From Lysobacter_K sp043738095 (lineage in GTDB: Bacteria > Pseudomonadota > Gammaproteobacteria > Xanthomonadales > Xanthomonadaceae), in assembly GCA_043738095.1 (NCBI GenBank), contig JAYSZI010000032.1:1-25165 (forward strand): a stretch of DNA of 25,165 nt, written 5' to 3'. A program made the translations under genes and the position numbers. The notes beneath the pieces are model-generated. The model ran no database searches and was not told the DNA's origin. It worked only from the letters and a program-made list of their open reading frames with translations. Shown one piece after another: positions 17,303 through 23,928 of the stretch (positions are counted from its first letter, which is position 1; every line of letters starts with the position of its first letter).

Positions 17303-17724
17303 TCTCCTCGCTGCACCCGCAACACGGCAGGCTGATCGCGACCACGCTGCTGGCCGCGCCCGTGGCCGTGTTGGGGGTGTGGGCGCTGCGTCGTTTCGAT
17401 CCAAACGCAGTCGGCAGCCCGTTCCTCCCGTGCCTGTTCCATACGTTCACTGGGCTGTACTGCCCTGGCTGCGGGCTGACGCGGGCGCTGCATGCGTTGG
17501 TCCACGGCGACCTCGTGCAGATGCTGGCAATGAACCCGCTGCTGCCGGTGCTGATAGCGACGTTGCCGCTGCTGGTGCTGCACGGCTGGGGATACCGGCT
17601 GGCGGTACCGCGACCGGTTCTGCAAACACTGTTGAGCGCGCGGTTCTGGATCGGCTTGATCCTCGGCTACGGGGTGCTGCGCAACCTGCCGTGGTGGCCG
17701 TTCACCTGGTTGGCGCCGGGCTGA
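17299..17724 (+). CDS. DUF2752 family membrane protein
   Basis: A 141-residue protein with the DUF2752 signature YCPGCGLTRA (Cys55 and Cys58) flanked by three to four hydrophobic segments (LIATTLLAAPVAVLGVWAL; LLPVLIATLPLLVLHGW; FWIGLILGYGVLRNL). The CxxC faces one side of the membrane and could bind metal or be redox-active, but function is unknown. The start GTG overlaps the TGA of the CD225 gene (GTGA), implying translational coupling; no separate ribosome site is visible. The gene converges on ampE with only 30 nt between stop codons and no obvious terminator. Confidence 0.85.
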   Translation: MISSLHPQHGRLIATTLLAAPVAVLGVWALRRFDPNAVGSPFLPCLFHTFTGLYCPGCGLTRALHALVHGDLVQMLAMNPLLPVLIATLPLLVLHGWGYRLAVPRPVLQTLLSARFWIGLILGYGVLRNLPWWPFTWLAPG

Positions 17725-17754
17725 GCTTCTGCCTCGACCCGCAGACCTAATTGA

Positions 17755-18672
17755 TCAGCTGACAAAACCGGCGATCACGAACAGTGCCAACACCGCCAGC
17801 CAGACCAACAGGCTGCGCCAGATCAAGCTCATCGCATCACGCAGCTCCGGCATCTCGGCCACCGCGACCGACGGGACCTGGAGGGGGTGGGCAACGGCCG
17901 GTTCATTGGCATCGTCGGCGGCTTCCTCTGCCAGTTCGTTGCGCACGCTGGCTCGCGCCACCGCGTCGAGAAAGCGGTTATCGAGATTGAACGACGGACC
18001 GCCGGATTCCCGCCAAGCGCCGAGCACGGTGTCGAAGTTGCCGACCAACGCCAACGCCAGCGTCATCAGCTGCGCTACCGGCCAGTCGAGGATCGCCACC
18101 AGCATGCGCGCGCCGGCGGCGGTTTCGGCCGGCAACGTGCGCGCGCCTTCGCCTTCGGCCGACAGTGCCGCCAAGCGATACAGCACCGCGCCCAGCGGGC
18201 CGAGCAACAGGAACCAGAACAACACGGCAAACCAGCGCCGCAGCGCGCTTTGGAATACCGCACCAATCAGCGAGCCGCCATCAAGCGCCGGGGCGACGCC
18301 ATCGGGCCACAACCGGGCTGCGGCCTCGCGCCGGGTGAGCGGATCGCGTGCTTCGGCGATCGCATCGACATCCACATCCAGATCGCGCGGACCCCAGGTG
18401 TAGAACAGCATCGCGATGCCGAACAGCAGCCCCGCCAGGCCATACAGCGGCTTGTCGAGTGCATATTGGAACAAGCCAACAGCGAGCAGTGGCGGCACCA
18501 GCGCGAGCGTGATGCCCCACTGCCCATGCCAGATACTGCCGTCCGGGAACCGCGTGCCGAGCCAGCGCATCCAGTCGACATACCAGCGGTAGTGCCGCAC
18601 CGAGGCGGCGAGCGACGGCGCGAGGTGGCCAATCACCAGTGCAACGACGACAGCGATCAGGGTGACGGACAT
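17755..18672 (-). CDS. ampE: AmpE-like inner-membrane protein
   Basis: A 305-residue membrane protein matching AmpE (CobD/CbiB-like) of Xanthomonads. It has four or more hydrophobic segments, the N-terminal RHYRWYVDWMRW and FPDGSIWHGQWG, the motif YTWGPRDLDVDVDAI, and a C-terminal membrane anchor (SLLVWLAVLALFVIAGFV). In enterobacteria ampE sits next to ampD and was proposed to help sense cell-wall stress for ampC induction; the mechanism is unproven and ampD is not here. AAAGG at suitable spacing precedes the ATG at 18672. A candidate promoter lies between it and nudC, so it may be transcribed both alone and by read-through from the upstream genes. Confidence 0.85.
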   Translation of the reverse strand: MSVTLIAVVVALVIGHLAPSLAASVRHYRWYVDWMRWLGTRFPDGSIWHGQWGITLALVPPLLAVGLFQYALDKPLYGLAGLLFGIAMLFYTWGPRDLDVDVDAIAEARDPLTRREAAARLWPDGVAPALDGGSLIGAVFQSALRRWFAVLFWFLLLGPLGAVLYRLAALSAEGEGARTLPAETAAGARMLVAILDWPVAQLMTLALALVGNFDTVLGAWRESGGPSFNLDNRFLDAVARASVRNELAEEAADDANEPAVAHPLQVPSVAVAEMPELRDAMSLIWRSLLVWLAVLALFVIAGFVS

Positions 18673-18709
18673 TGCGGCCTTTTTCTCCGGATCTCACAGG
18701 TACGCCACG

Positions 18710-18717
18710 ATTCTAGC
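18710..18717 (-). promoter_or_regulatory. Candidate ampE promoter -10 (GCTAGAAT)
   Basis: On the minus strand, GCTAGAAT spans 18717 to 18710, with TAGAAT 38 nt before the ampE ATG and downstream of the nudC stop. No clear -35 is seen. Confidence 0.4.
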
Positions 18718-18749
18718 GCGCCCCGGCACCGTCGACCCCCCGCTGCCAT

Positions 18750-19715
18750 TTATCGCGATGGCGAGGCTTCAGCCACCGCGAGCCATTGCTCGATCAACCA
18801 GCGCGCAATCGAGATCGGCGCCGATAGCAACGGCCCTCCGTCGTCGGCAGTGGCATCGGCGGCCGTGCCATCGCGATGTTGGTCGCGCGCGCGGGCGGCG
18901 CGAATTTCGTCGGCAGTGAACCAACGCGCCTCCTCGAGTTCCTCGCTCACGCGCGGTTCGTCGGGCTCGGCATCGGCGATGAACCCGAGCATCAACGCGC
19001 CGGGGAACGGCCACGGCTGCGAGCCCATGTACCGGCAGCTGCGCACGCGCACGCCGGCCTCCTCCATGACTTCGCGGGCCACGGTCTGCTCCAGCGATTC
19101 CCCCGGCTCGACGAAGCCGGCGAGCACCGAATAGCGTCGCGCCGGCCACGCGCTTTGGCGCCCAAGCAGCAGGCGCTCGCCATCGCTAACAGCGACGATC
19201 ACCGCCGGATCGGTGCGCGGATAGTGCTCGGCTGCGCACTGGCCGCAGGTGCCCAACCAGCCGCCACGCGACAACGCCACTGCGCCCCCGCACACGCCGC
19301 AGAAGCGATGCCGACTACGCCAGTGCTGCAGCGCGCGCGCTTGCGCGAAGACACTGGCCTCCAGCAGCGACCACTGTGCCGCAGCACTGCGTAGGTCAAC
19401 GCGATTGGGCGCCTCGAACGCGGCCAACTCGGCGTCCAACGCAAACCAACCGCTGCCGGCGGCGTCCAGACCGAGAAATGCGGCGGCGCCGACGCCACCG
19501 GGGCCGTCGCTGAGGTCATGGCCCGACGGCGTGCTCAGACCGCCTTGAGCATCGGCCAGGGCATTGCCCGCGGCATCGAGTAGCACCACGTGCGCGCTGT
19601 GCCAAAGGGCGGTGAGCGCTGACGAATCATTGCGCAGGTGATCGGCGCGATCGAGCGCGCCGCGACAGGCACCGTCGGATTCGACGAACGCGTAAGGTGC
19701 CCGCGGCGTGCTCAC
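18750..19715 (-). CDS. nudC: NAD(+) diphosphatase / deNADding Nudix hydrolase NudC
   Basis: 321 residues from the chosen GTG. NudC hydrolyses NAD(H) to NMN(H) and AMP and removes NAD caps from RNA 5' ends. A zinc ribbon has Cys139/Cys142 (CGVCGG) and Cys157/Cys160 (CGQC), followed by YPRTDPAVI. The Nudix box covers ~200-222 (GFVEPGESLEQ then REVMEEAGV), and the NudC signature SQPWPFP covers ~232-238. The N-terminal ~120 residues are divergent, as usual. The GTG start at 19715 overlaps the erpA TGA (GTGA); an alternative TTG at 19736 would overlap erpA further. A ~15-residue Asp/Ala-rich insert near the C-terminus (HRDGTAADATADDGG) is unusual. It is likely co-transcribed with erpA. Confidence 0.94.
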   Translation of the reverse strand: MSTPRAPYAFVESDGACRGALDRADHLRNDSSALTALWHSAHVVLLDAAGNALADAQGGLSTPSGHDLSDGPGGVGAAAFLGLDAAGSGWFALDAELAAFEAPNRVDLRSAAAQWSLLEASVFAQARALQHWRSRHRFCGVCGGAVALSRGGWLGTCGQCAAEHYPRTDPAVIVAVSDGERLLLGRQSAWPARRYSVLAGFVEPGESLEQTVAREVMEEAGVRVRSCRYMGSQPWPFPGALMLGFIADAEPDEPRVSEELEEARWFTADEIRAARARDQHRDGTAADATADDGGPLLSAPISIARWLIEQWLAVAEASPSR

Positions 19716-20089
19716 ACTGCGAACGAGGACCCGCAACCGCAGGTGGTTTTCGCGTTGGGATTGCGGATCACGAACTGCGCCCCATGCAGGCTTTCGGTGT
19801 AATCGACCCGCGCCCCCATCAGGTACTGCAGGCTCAGCGGATCGACCAGCAACGTCATGCCGTCGGTCTGGATCGCGAGGTCGTCCTCGCCCTGCTCTTC
19901 ATCAAATTCGAAGCCGTACTGGAAGCCCGAACAGCCACCGCCGTGGATGTACACGCGCAGCTTCAACGCCGCGTTGTCTTCTTCGGCGATCAGCTCGCGA
20001 ACCTTGCTGGCCGCGGCGGCACTGAAGTCCAGTGGGCGGTCCAGCGACTGGTAGTCGGGGATGAGGGTCGGCAGCGGGAGGATTTCCAT
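19712..20089 (-). CDS. erpA: A-type iron-sulfur cluster carrier ErpA
   Basis: 125 residues from ATG 20089. ErpA is an A-type carrier that delivers Fe-S clusters to target apoproteins. The three ligand cysteines are present: Cys53 in GGGCSGFQYGF and Cys117/Cys119 in TCGCGSSF. LKLRVYIHGG and YTESLHGAQFVIRNPNAK complete the HesB/IscA-like fold. An upstream ATG at 20167 would add 26 residues (SNSHARLAQRDV...) that do not look conserved and run across an inverted repeat, so I prefer the inner start, though neither has a strong Shine-Dalgarno. Its stop is shared with the nudC start. Confidence 0.94.
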   Translation of the reverse strand: MEILPLPTLIPDYQSLDRPLDFSAAAASKVRELIAEEDNAALKLRVYIHGGGCSGFQYGFEFDEEQGEDDLAIQTDGMTLLVDPLSLQYLMGARVDYTESLHGAQFVIRNPNAKTTCGCGSSFAV

Positions 20090-20171
20090 GGCATCAGGAT
20101 GGGGCGGCGGACGGTCGCATTCAAGCCGAACATCGCGTTGAGCGAGCCGGGCGTGGCTATTGCTCATCTCC

Positions 20172-20196
20172 GCAACAGCACACGCTCGACTGTTGC
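20172..20196. promoter_or_regulatory. Inverted repeat upstream of erpA (GCAACAG-N11-CTGTTGC)
   Basis: Perfect 7-bp arms at 20172-20178 and 20190-20196 with 11-nt spacing, in the 126-nt gap between the DUF6776 gene and erpA. It could be an operator or an RNA hairpin. It does not match the IscR type 1 consensus I know. Confidence 0.35.
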
Positions 20197-20215
20197 AACG
20201 CGAGATGGGTGGGCG

Positions 20216-20962
20216 CTAGAGCCCCGCCCCGCCGGTGGCCTCGGCCCAGGTGAACGAGTGCTCCACGACCGGGCCCGATCGCGGCTGCAACCGCACCGTC
20301 ACGCGTACCGGCGTTACCCCGGCCGGCAGGAACACGTCGCCCTCGACCTGCTGGAAGTACTTGAACGAATACGCGACCCCGGGAGCACCTGGCTGCTGGC
20401 GCAGGTCGGCCCAGCTCAGCTTTTGCAAACGGCCGTCGCGGGTGCCTTCGACCAGCAACGTCAGGCGTCCGGCGCTGATCGCGCCGCGGTTCAGGGTCTG
20501 GGTCAGCGTGCCGGCGAAGTGCCATGCCGATTCGCCCCGGGGTTGCTTGCTCTGGGCCTGCAGCTTGAGTGTCTGGACGCTCAGGCCGCGCCGTTGCGCG
20601 GTGGCCCCCACCAGGCGTTCGTAGAACGCGACATCGGCGCGCAAGCCGGCGATCTCCTCATCACGTTCGGCCAAGGTGCCTTGCAGGTCGCGATTGGCAT
20701 CCCGGCTGATCTGGTCGGACCGGCTCAGCGTGGCGACGCGTTGCCGCAGCTGCTCGACCTCGCCTGCCTGCACGCGGCTTTGCCGCTGGCTGCTGGCCAG
20801 TTGCGTGCGGACATCACCCGCACCCGGTGCAAACACCCGCCACAGCCCCCAGCCGCCAAAAGCGACGCCCAACACGCACACGACCGCCGCAACGATCCAC
20901 AGGTTCCGGGTCGCATGCGACGGAGACGGAGACGCGGGGGCGATTTCGGGTGTCGAGGCCAT
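20216..20962 (-). CDS. DUF6776-like single-pass membrane protein with coiled coil
   Basis: A 248-residue protein: short cytoplasmic N-terminus, one transmembrane helix (~residues 20-40, LWIVAAVVCVLGVAFGGWGL), a Gln/Arg/Glu-rich coiled coil (~50-110, QRQSRVQAGEVEQLRQRVAT), then a periplasmic beta-rich domain (FYERLVG; WHFAGTLTQTLNRG; GRLTLLVEG; YSFKYFQQVEGDVFLP). The layout and FYERLV motif fit the DUF6776 family, found near erpA in other proteobacteria. Function is unknown; envelope or morphology roles are guesses from the architecture. Start ATG 20962 gives a sensible topology; upstream in-frame starts would overlap the divergent promoter region. It is transcribed away from the DUF4126 gene. 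Confidence 0.8.
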   Translation of the reverse strand: MASTPEIAPASPSPSHATRNLWIVAAVVCVLGVAFGGWGLWRVFAPGAGDVRTQLASSQRQSRVQAGEVEQLRQRVATLSRSDQISRDANRDLQGTLAERDEEIAGLRADVAFYERLVGATAQRRGLSVQTLKLQAQSKQPRGESAWHFAGTLTQTLNRGAISAGRLTLLVEGTRDGRLQKLSWADLRQQPGAPGVAYSFKYFQQVEGDVFLPAGVTPVRVTVRLQPRSGPVVEHSFTWAEATGGAGL

Positions 20963-21042
20963 GCGTGTCTTGACTTTGGGCAGGGCGATCAGCCTACACC
21001 GAGCGCGCATTCTCGCTCGCGCAACCGGCATCGGGTTGTCCC

Positions 21043-21048
21043 TATACT
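21043..21048 (+). promoter_or_regulatory. Candidate -10 (TATACT) for the DUF4126 gene
   Basis: TATACT lies 28 nt before the ATG at 21077, within the 114-nt divergent intergenic region. GAGGTG at 21065-21070 is a good Shine-Dalgarno at 6-nt spacing. No strong -35 is visible. Confidence 0.45.
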
Positions 21049-21076
21049 CGGCGTGAACTGCTGTGAGGTGATTCCA

Positions 21077-21655
21077 ATGTCCGAAGCGCATCTGTTTGCA
21101 GTGGGCGTGGTGCTGGCCTGGTTAGCCGGCATCCGCGTCTATTTGACCGTGTTCGGCGTTGGTATTGCCAGCGCGTTTGGCTGGCTGGACCTGCCCCAAG
21201 CCCTGGAAGTGACGCAGTCGCCGTGGGTGATCGGCGTTTCCGGCGTGCTCGCCGTAGCGGAGTTCTTTGCCGACAAGATCCCCGGTGTCGATTCGGGCTG
21301 GGATCTGCTCCACACCTTGTTACGCGTGCCTGCGGGTGCGTTCCTCGCGGCAGCGACGCTGTCGGGCGACGGTGGCCTTGGTGCCGGTGCGCTCGCCACT
21401 GGCGCCGGCGCGGCGCTGACCAGCCACCTGCTCAAGAGCGGCTCACGCGCGTTGCTCAACACCTCACCGGAGCCCGTCACCAACTGGACCGCATCGGTGA
21501 CCGAGGACGTGGCCGTGGTCGGAGGCCTGGCGCTGGTGTTCGCGCATCCGTGGCTCGCCCTGTCGATCGCGACGTTGATCAGCGTGCTGGTCGCGCTGCT
21601 GCTGTGGTGGGCGTGGCGCAAACTGTTCCGGCGCACACCGCGCCTTCCGGACTAA
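21077..21655 (+). CDS. DUF4126 family membrane protein
   Basis: A 192-residue, strongly hydrophobic protein with about five membrane segments (HLFAVGVVLAWLAGIRVYLT; SPWVIGVSGVLAVAEFFADK; GALATGAGAALTSHLLKSG; ALSIATLISVLVALLLWWAW). Motifs typical of DUF4126 are AGIRVYLTVF, EFFADKIPGVDSGWDLLHT, RVPAGAFLAA and a conserved NTSPEPVTNW near the end of the core. It ends with a basic tail (WRKLFRRTPRLPD), presumably cytoplasmic. Function is unknown. The ATG is well supported by the Shine-Dalgarno. It is divergent from the DUF6776 gene. Confidence 0.86.
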   Translation: MSEAHLFAVGVVLAWLAGIRVYLTVFGVGIASAFGWLDLPQALEVTQSPWVIGVSGVLAVAEFFADKIPGVDSGWDLLHTLLRVPAGAFLAAATLSGDGGLGAGALATGAGAALTSHLLKSGSRALLNTSPEPVTNWTASVTEDVAVVGGLALVFAHPWLALSIATLISVLVALLLWWAWRKLFRRTPRLPD

Positions 21656-21751
21656 CGCTCAATATGCGGTTCGGCCAGCAGAGCTGTGAGGCCCGCGGGT
21701 TAGCGAAGTAAGGGCAAAACCTGCGCCAGGCGCCCAGCACTCATACTTGGC

Positions 21752-21988
21752 CTAGGGAGATTTGCTGCGGCGCTTTGCCACGGGCTGCGTGCCTTCTCCG
21801 CGGCTACTGTCTTTTCTGGCCTCTACTACTTCATCTGCAACTGCGGCGGCGGCGCCCAACACCGAACCAACAACGAGCCCCACCGCAGTAATTGCGCCCA
21901 CGGCACCAAACAATGGCAGCGCAGTAACGACGGCCACGCCAGCTCCTGCACCAGCAGCCGCCTTCACCAATCCCTTCACAAAGCCCAT
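21752..21988 (-). CDS. Small Gly/Ala-rich hydrophobic protein, unknown
   Basis: A 78-residue protein. After MGFVKGLVK there is a long Gly/Ala/Val-rich hydrophobic region (~residues 9-52) with repeated small-xxx-small spacing (AAAGAGAGVAVV; FGAVGAITAVGLVVGSVLGAAAA) like a glycine zipper. A charged, basic tail follows (ARKDSSRGEGTQPVAKRRS). A good ribosome site GGGGA lies 7 nt before the ATG, and TAAGAT at 22021-22016 is a possible -10. I do not recognise a named family; similar short membrane proteins occur in many proteobacteria. The surrounding sequence is less GC-rich than the rest, hinting at recent gain. Confidence 0.65.
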   Translation of the reverse strand: MGFVKGLVKAAAGAGAGVAVVTALPLFGAVGAITAVGLVVGSVLGAAAAVADEVVEARKDSSRGEGTQPVAKRRSKSP

Positions 21989-22151
21989 TTGTACGTCCCC
22001 ATGCTTAACACCTAGATCTTATCCGCACATCGACGTGAGGTTGATCAAGGACCTAACGCAAGGCGTGTACTGCTCGGCTATCGCCCAGAGCTCAACGCTA
22101 GGGTTCACGCATGGCGATGGGATTGAGTACTGTCCCGGGCGTAGCTGCCAC

Positions 22152-22622
22152 TCAACTCTCCATCTTGGTGAGTAGATAGTTCTGCTCGCCCAGGCGCTCG
22201 ATTAGCGCCAACTGCGTCTCGATCCAGTCGATGTGCTCCTCCTCAGACTCGAGGATGTCCGCGAACAGCTTGCGGCTGACGAAATCGCCGACGCTTTCCG
22301 CATGGACGATGCCCTCGCGCAGCGCCGGCAACGCTTCAAACTCCAGCGCCAGATCGCAGGTCAACACCTCGCGCGGATTCTCGCCGATGCGCAGTTTGCC
22401 CAGCGCCTGGAAATTCGGCAGGCCGTCTAGGAAGAGGATGCGTTCCGACAACTTGTCGGCGTGCTTCATCTCGTCGATCGACTCGTGATACTCGTGCTCG
22501 GCGAGTTCCTTCAGGCCCCAGTTCTTCAGCATCTTGGCGTGCAGAAAATACTGGTTGATCGCGATCAGCTCGTTGTAGAGCGCCTTGTTGAGTAACTCGA
22601 TGACCTTTGCGTCGCCTTTCAT
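22152..22622 (-). CDS. bfr: Bacterioferritin
   Basis: A 156-residue protein forming the 24-subunit, haem-containing iron-storage shell. Ferroxidase ligands occupy the same positions as in E. coli Bfr: Glu18, Glu51, His54, Glu94, Glu127 and His130. Met52, the haem axial ligand between paired subunits, is present. Sequence marks are NELIAINQYFLHAKM, HEYHESIDEMKHAD, RILFLDGLPN and ESEEEHIDWIETQ. The ATG at 22622 gives the canonical MKGDAKVIELLNKAL start, with a GGGG ribosome-site-like stretch before it. It is 138 nt downstream of bfd on the same strand and has its own candidate -10. Confidence 0.97.
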   Translation of the reverse strand: MKGDAKVIELLNKALYNELIAINQYFLHAKMLKNWGLKELAEHEYHESIDEMKHADKLSERILFLDGLPNFQALGKLRIGENPREVLTCDLALEFEALPALREGIVHAESVGDFVSRKLFADILESEEEHIDWIETQLALIERLGEQNYLLTKMES

Positions 22623-22651
22623 TCCGAACCCCTGCTGCCTGCAATGCCGGC

Positions 22652-22657
22652 ACTCTA
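22652..22657 (-). promoter_or_regulatory. Candidate bfr promoter -10 (TAGAGT)
   Basis: On the minus strand, TAGAGT spans 22657-22652, 29 nt before the bfr ATG, in the bfd-bfr gap. The -35 region is weak. Confidence 0.35.
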
Positions 22658-22760
22658 ATCCTTGCGCGCGGGTAATGACGGAACGCGAATCGAGTGCATT
22701 TGCACGCGGCAAACGAAACCGGGTTGACGCGGGCACGCATCGCGTACCCCGAGCCTGCGG

Positions 22761-22964
22761 TCAGGCGGCGCGTTGCAGCATCGGCAGGGGCAGTGCGCGT
22801 GCGGCGCGAGCCTGTTCGAGCAGTTCTGAGGCCATGTCGAGGCAACTGCCGCAGTTCGCACCGGCGCCGGTGCGCATGGTCAGTTCCGGCATGCTCTTGC
22901 AGCCGGCCTCCGCGGCTTGGCGGATGTCGTGATCGGTAACTCCGTTGCAAACGCAGACGTACAC
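22761..22964 (-). CDS. bfd: Bacterioferritin-associated ferredoxin
   Basis: 67 residues from a GTG start. Bfd is a small [2Fe-2S] protein that docks on bacterioferritin and reduces stored ferric iron for release. The cluster ligands are Cys4, Cys6, Cys38 and Cys41 (VYVCVCNGVTD; GANCGSC), at the same numbering as E. coli Bfd. GTG 22964 matches the family start; an in-frame ATG at 23006 would add 14 non-conserved residues. The tail (residues ~52-67) is Ala/Arg/Leu-rich and a little longer than usual. A Fur-box-like site and a TTGACA promoter lie upstream, consistent with induction under iron starvation. Confidence 0.95.
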   Translation of the reverse strand: MYVCVCNGVTDHDIRQAAEAGCKSMPELTMRTGAGANCGSCLDMASELLEQARAARALPLPMLQRAA

Positions 22965-23006
22965 GGCAGTGGCGAGTCGGCAAGCAGCCGGACCGGCTGC
23001 CAGCAC

Positions 23007-23035
23007 ATTCCGCCATGAATGCGAATGATTGTCAA
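23007..23035 (-). promoter_or_regulatory. bfd promoter: TTGACA, 17 bp, CGGAAT
   Basis: On the minus strand a perfect -35 TTGACA (23035-23030) is followed after 17 bp by CGGAAT (23012-23007), a weak -10. The predicted start near 23000 would leave a leader of about 35 nt before the bfd GTG. Confidence 0.5.
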
Positions 23036-23037
23036 TT
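23018..23037 (-). promoter_or_regulatory. Fur-box-like operator upstream of bfd
   Basis: The minus-strand sequence AATTGACAATCATTCGCATT resembles Fur boxes (GATAATGATAATCATTATC type), sharing the AATCATT core and the flanking CATT. It overlaps the -35 of the bfd promoter, where Fur-Fe would block transcription when iron is plentiful. It extends into the rppH stop region. Confidence 0.6.
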
Positions 23038-23631
23038 AGCCGGTTCGCTGCCGCCCCGCGCGGGCTGATCGGCCCCGGGCGGGAACCGCGGGCGCTGCCG
23101 GTGATGCACTGCCGACCGCGGATCGGCCGTTGGAATGGGCACCGCCTGGGCCCCCGCCACCCCGCGCGCGAACGGCGCCAGATGGCGCAGGGCGCTGGCG
23201 TAAACCCCGCGCTTGAAGATCACCACGTGCTCGAGCGGGTACCAGAAGTCCACCCAGCGCCAGTGGTCGAACTCGGGCTTGTCTGTCCCGTCCAGACACA
23301 GGTCAGATTCCTGCCCGGTCAGCCGCAGCAGGAACCACACCTGCTTTTGGCCGATGCAGACCAGCCGGTCGCTCCGGCGGATGGCTCGCGGCGGCAAGCG
23401 GTAGCGCAGCCAGCCGGGGGTCGCACCGAGTACCTCCACGTGATCCGGGCGCAGGCCGGTTTCCTCGCGCAACTCGCGATACATCGCCTCGATCGGCGTC
23501 TCGTCGGTGTTCATCCCACCTTGTGGGAACTGCCAGCCATCGCGATGCACGCGCCGCGCCCAGAACAAGCGTCCGTCGGGATGCATCAACACGATGCCGA
23601 CATTAGGCCGGTAACCGTCCGGATCGATCAC
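23032..23631 (-). CDS. rppH: RNA 5'-pyrophosphohydrolase RppH
   Basis: 199 residues from GTG 23631. RppH removes pyrophosphate from mRNA 5' ends and so triggers RNase E decay. The N-terminus IDPDGYRPNVGIVLM and WQFPQGGMNTDETP are characteristic. The Nudix box covers GGMNTDETPIEAMYRELREE plus TGL. EFDHWRWVDFWYPLEHVVIFKRGVY completes the family. The GTG start is preferred over ATG 23682 because AGGAG lies 8 nt upstream and homologues begin at MIDPDG. The protein is longer than E. coli RppH (176): the last ~40 residues are Pro/Arg/Ala-rich and probably disordered. It precedes bfd on the same strand. Confidence 0.95.
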   Translation of the reverse strand: MIDPDGYRPNVGIVLMHPDGRLFWARRVHRDGWQFPQGGMNTDETPIEAMYRELREETGLRPDHVEVLGATPGWLRYRLPPRAIRRSDRLVCIGQKQVWFLLRLTGQESDLCLDGTDKPEFDHWRWVDFWYPLEHVVIFKRGVYASALRHLAPFARGVAGAQAVPIPTADPRSAVHHRQRPRFPPGADQPARGGSEPAN

Positions 23632-23718
23632 GATGCGGACTCCTGAATTGCTGACTTGCGTCACTGTGTCTGACTCTGCCATGCGCGTTACCGCACGACA
23701 AGCCGACCCACGCAATGA

Positions 23719-23747
23719 TTGACAGCACCGGCTTGGGCAGGAACAAT
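23719..23747 (+). promoter_or_regulatory. tRNA-Met promoter: TTGACA, 17 bp, AACAAT
   Basis: A perfect -35 TTGACA (23719-23724) with 17-bp spacing to AACAAT (23742-23747) and a GC-rich stretch (TCGCGG) just after, as expected for a stringently controlled stable-RNA promoter. Predicted start is about 10 nt before the tRNA 5' end. Confidence 0.7.
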
Positions 23748-23763
23748 TCGCGGTTCTCCGCGT

Positions 23764-23840
23764 GGCTATGTAGCTCAGCCGGTTAGAGCACAGCACTCAT
23801 AATGCTGGGGTCGGTGGTTCGAGTCCACCCATAGCCACCA
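23764..23840 (+). tRNA. tRNA-Met (CAT), elongator
   Basis: A complete 77-nt cloverleaf: acceptor GGCTATG (23764-23770) pairs with CATAGCC (23830-23836), followed by discriminator A and an encoded CCA. The anticodon stem CAGCA/TGCTG encloses CTCATAA with anticodon CAT. The T arm has GGTTCGAGTCC. It closely follows the E. coli elongator tRNA-Met pattern rather than initiator (paired acceptor start) or the Ile2 type. Confidence 0.97.
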
Positions 23841-23850
23841 CACGCATCCA

Positions 23851-23865
23851 GGCCCGCAACGGGCC
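23851..23865 (+). other. Hairpin after tRNA-Met
   Basis: GGCCCG-CAA-CGGGCC forms a 6-bp stem 10 nt after the tRNA CCA. A second palindrome, GGCCGC-CC-GCGGCC (23886-23899), followed by CTTT comes next. Neither has a strong T-tract; they may act as tRNA 3' trimming or weak termination signals. Confidence 0.4.
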
Positions 23866-23928
23866 GTCCGCAGCGCCGGACTACAGGCCGCCCGCGGCCC
23901 TTTCGCACTCCGCATCGGCACTGTTTGC

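Noticed and set aside
17887..19134. 415-codon plus-strand frame across ampE and nudC
   Set aside because: Spans two clear minus-strand genes with known motifs and has no domain of its own.
21650..22060. Integron attC-like signals (CTAAC near 21650, GTTAG near 21700, ACCTAAC at 22051, GCTTAAC at 22003) around the small gene
   Set aside because: The core-like heptamers are not arranged as a paired RYYYAAC...GTTRRRY with inner complementary boxes. Those at 22003 and 22051 have the same orientation. No integrase is present.
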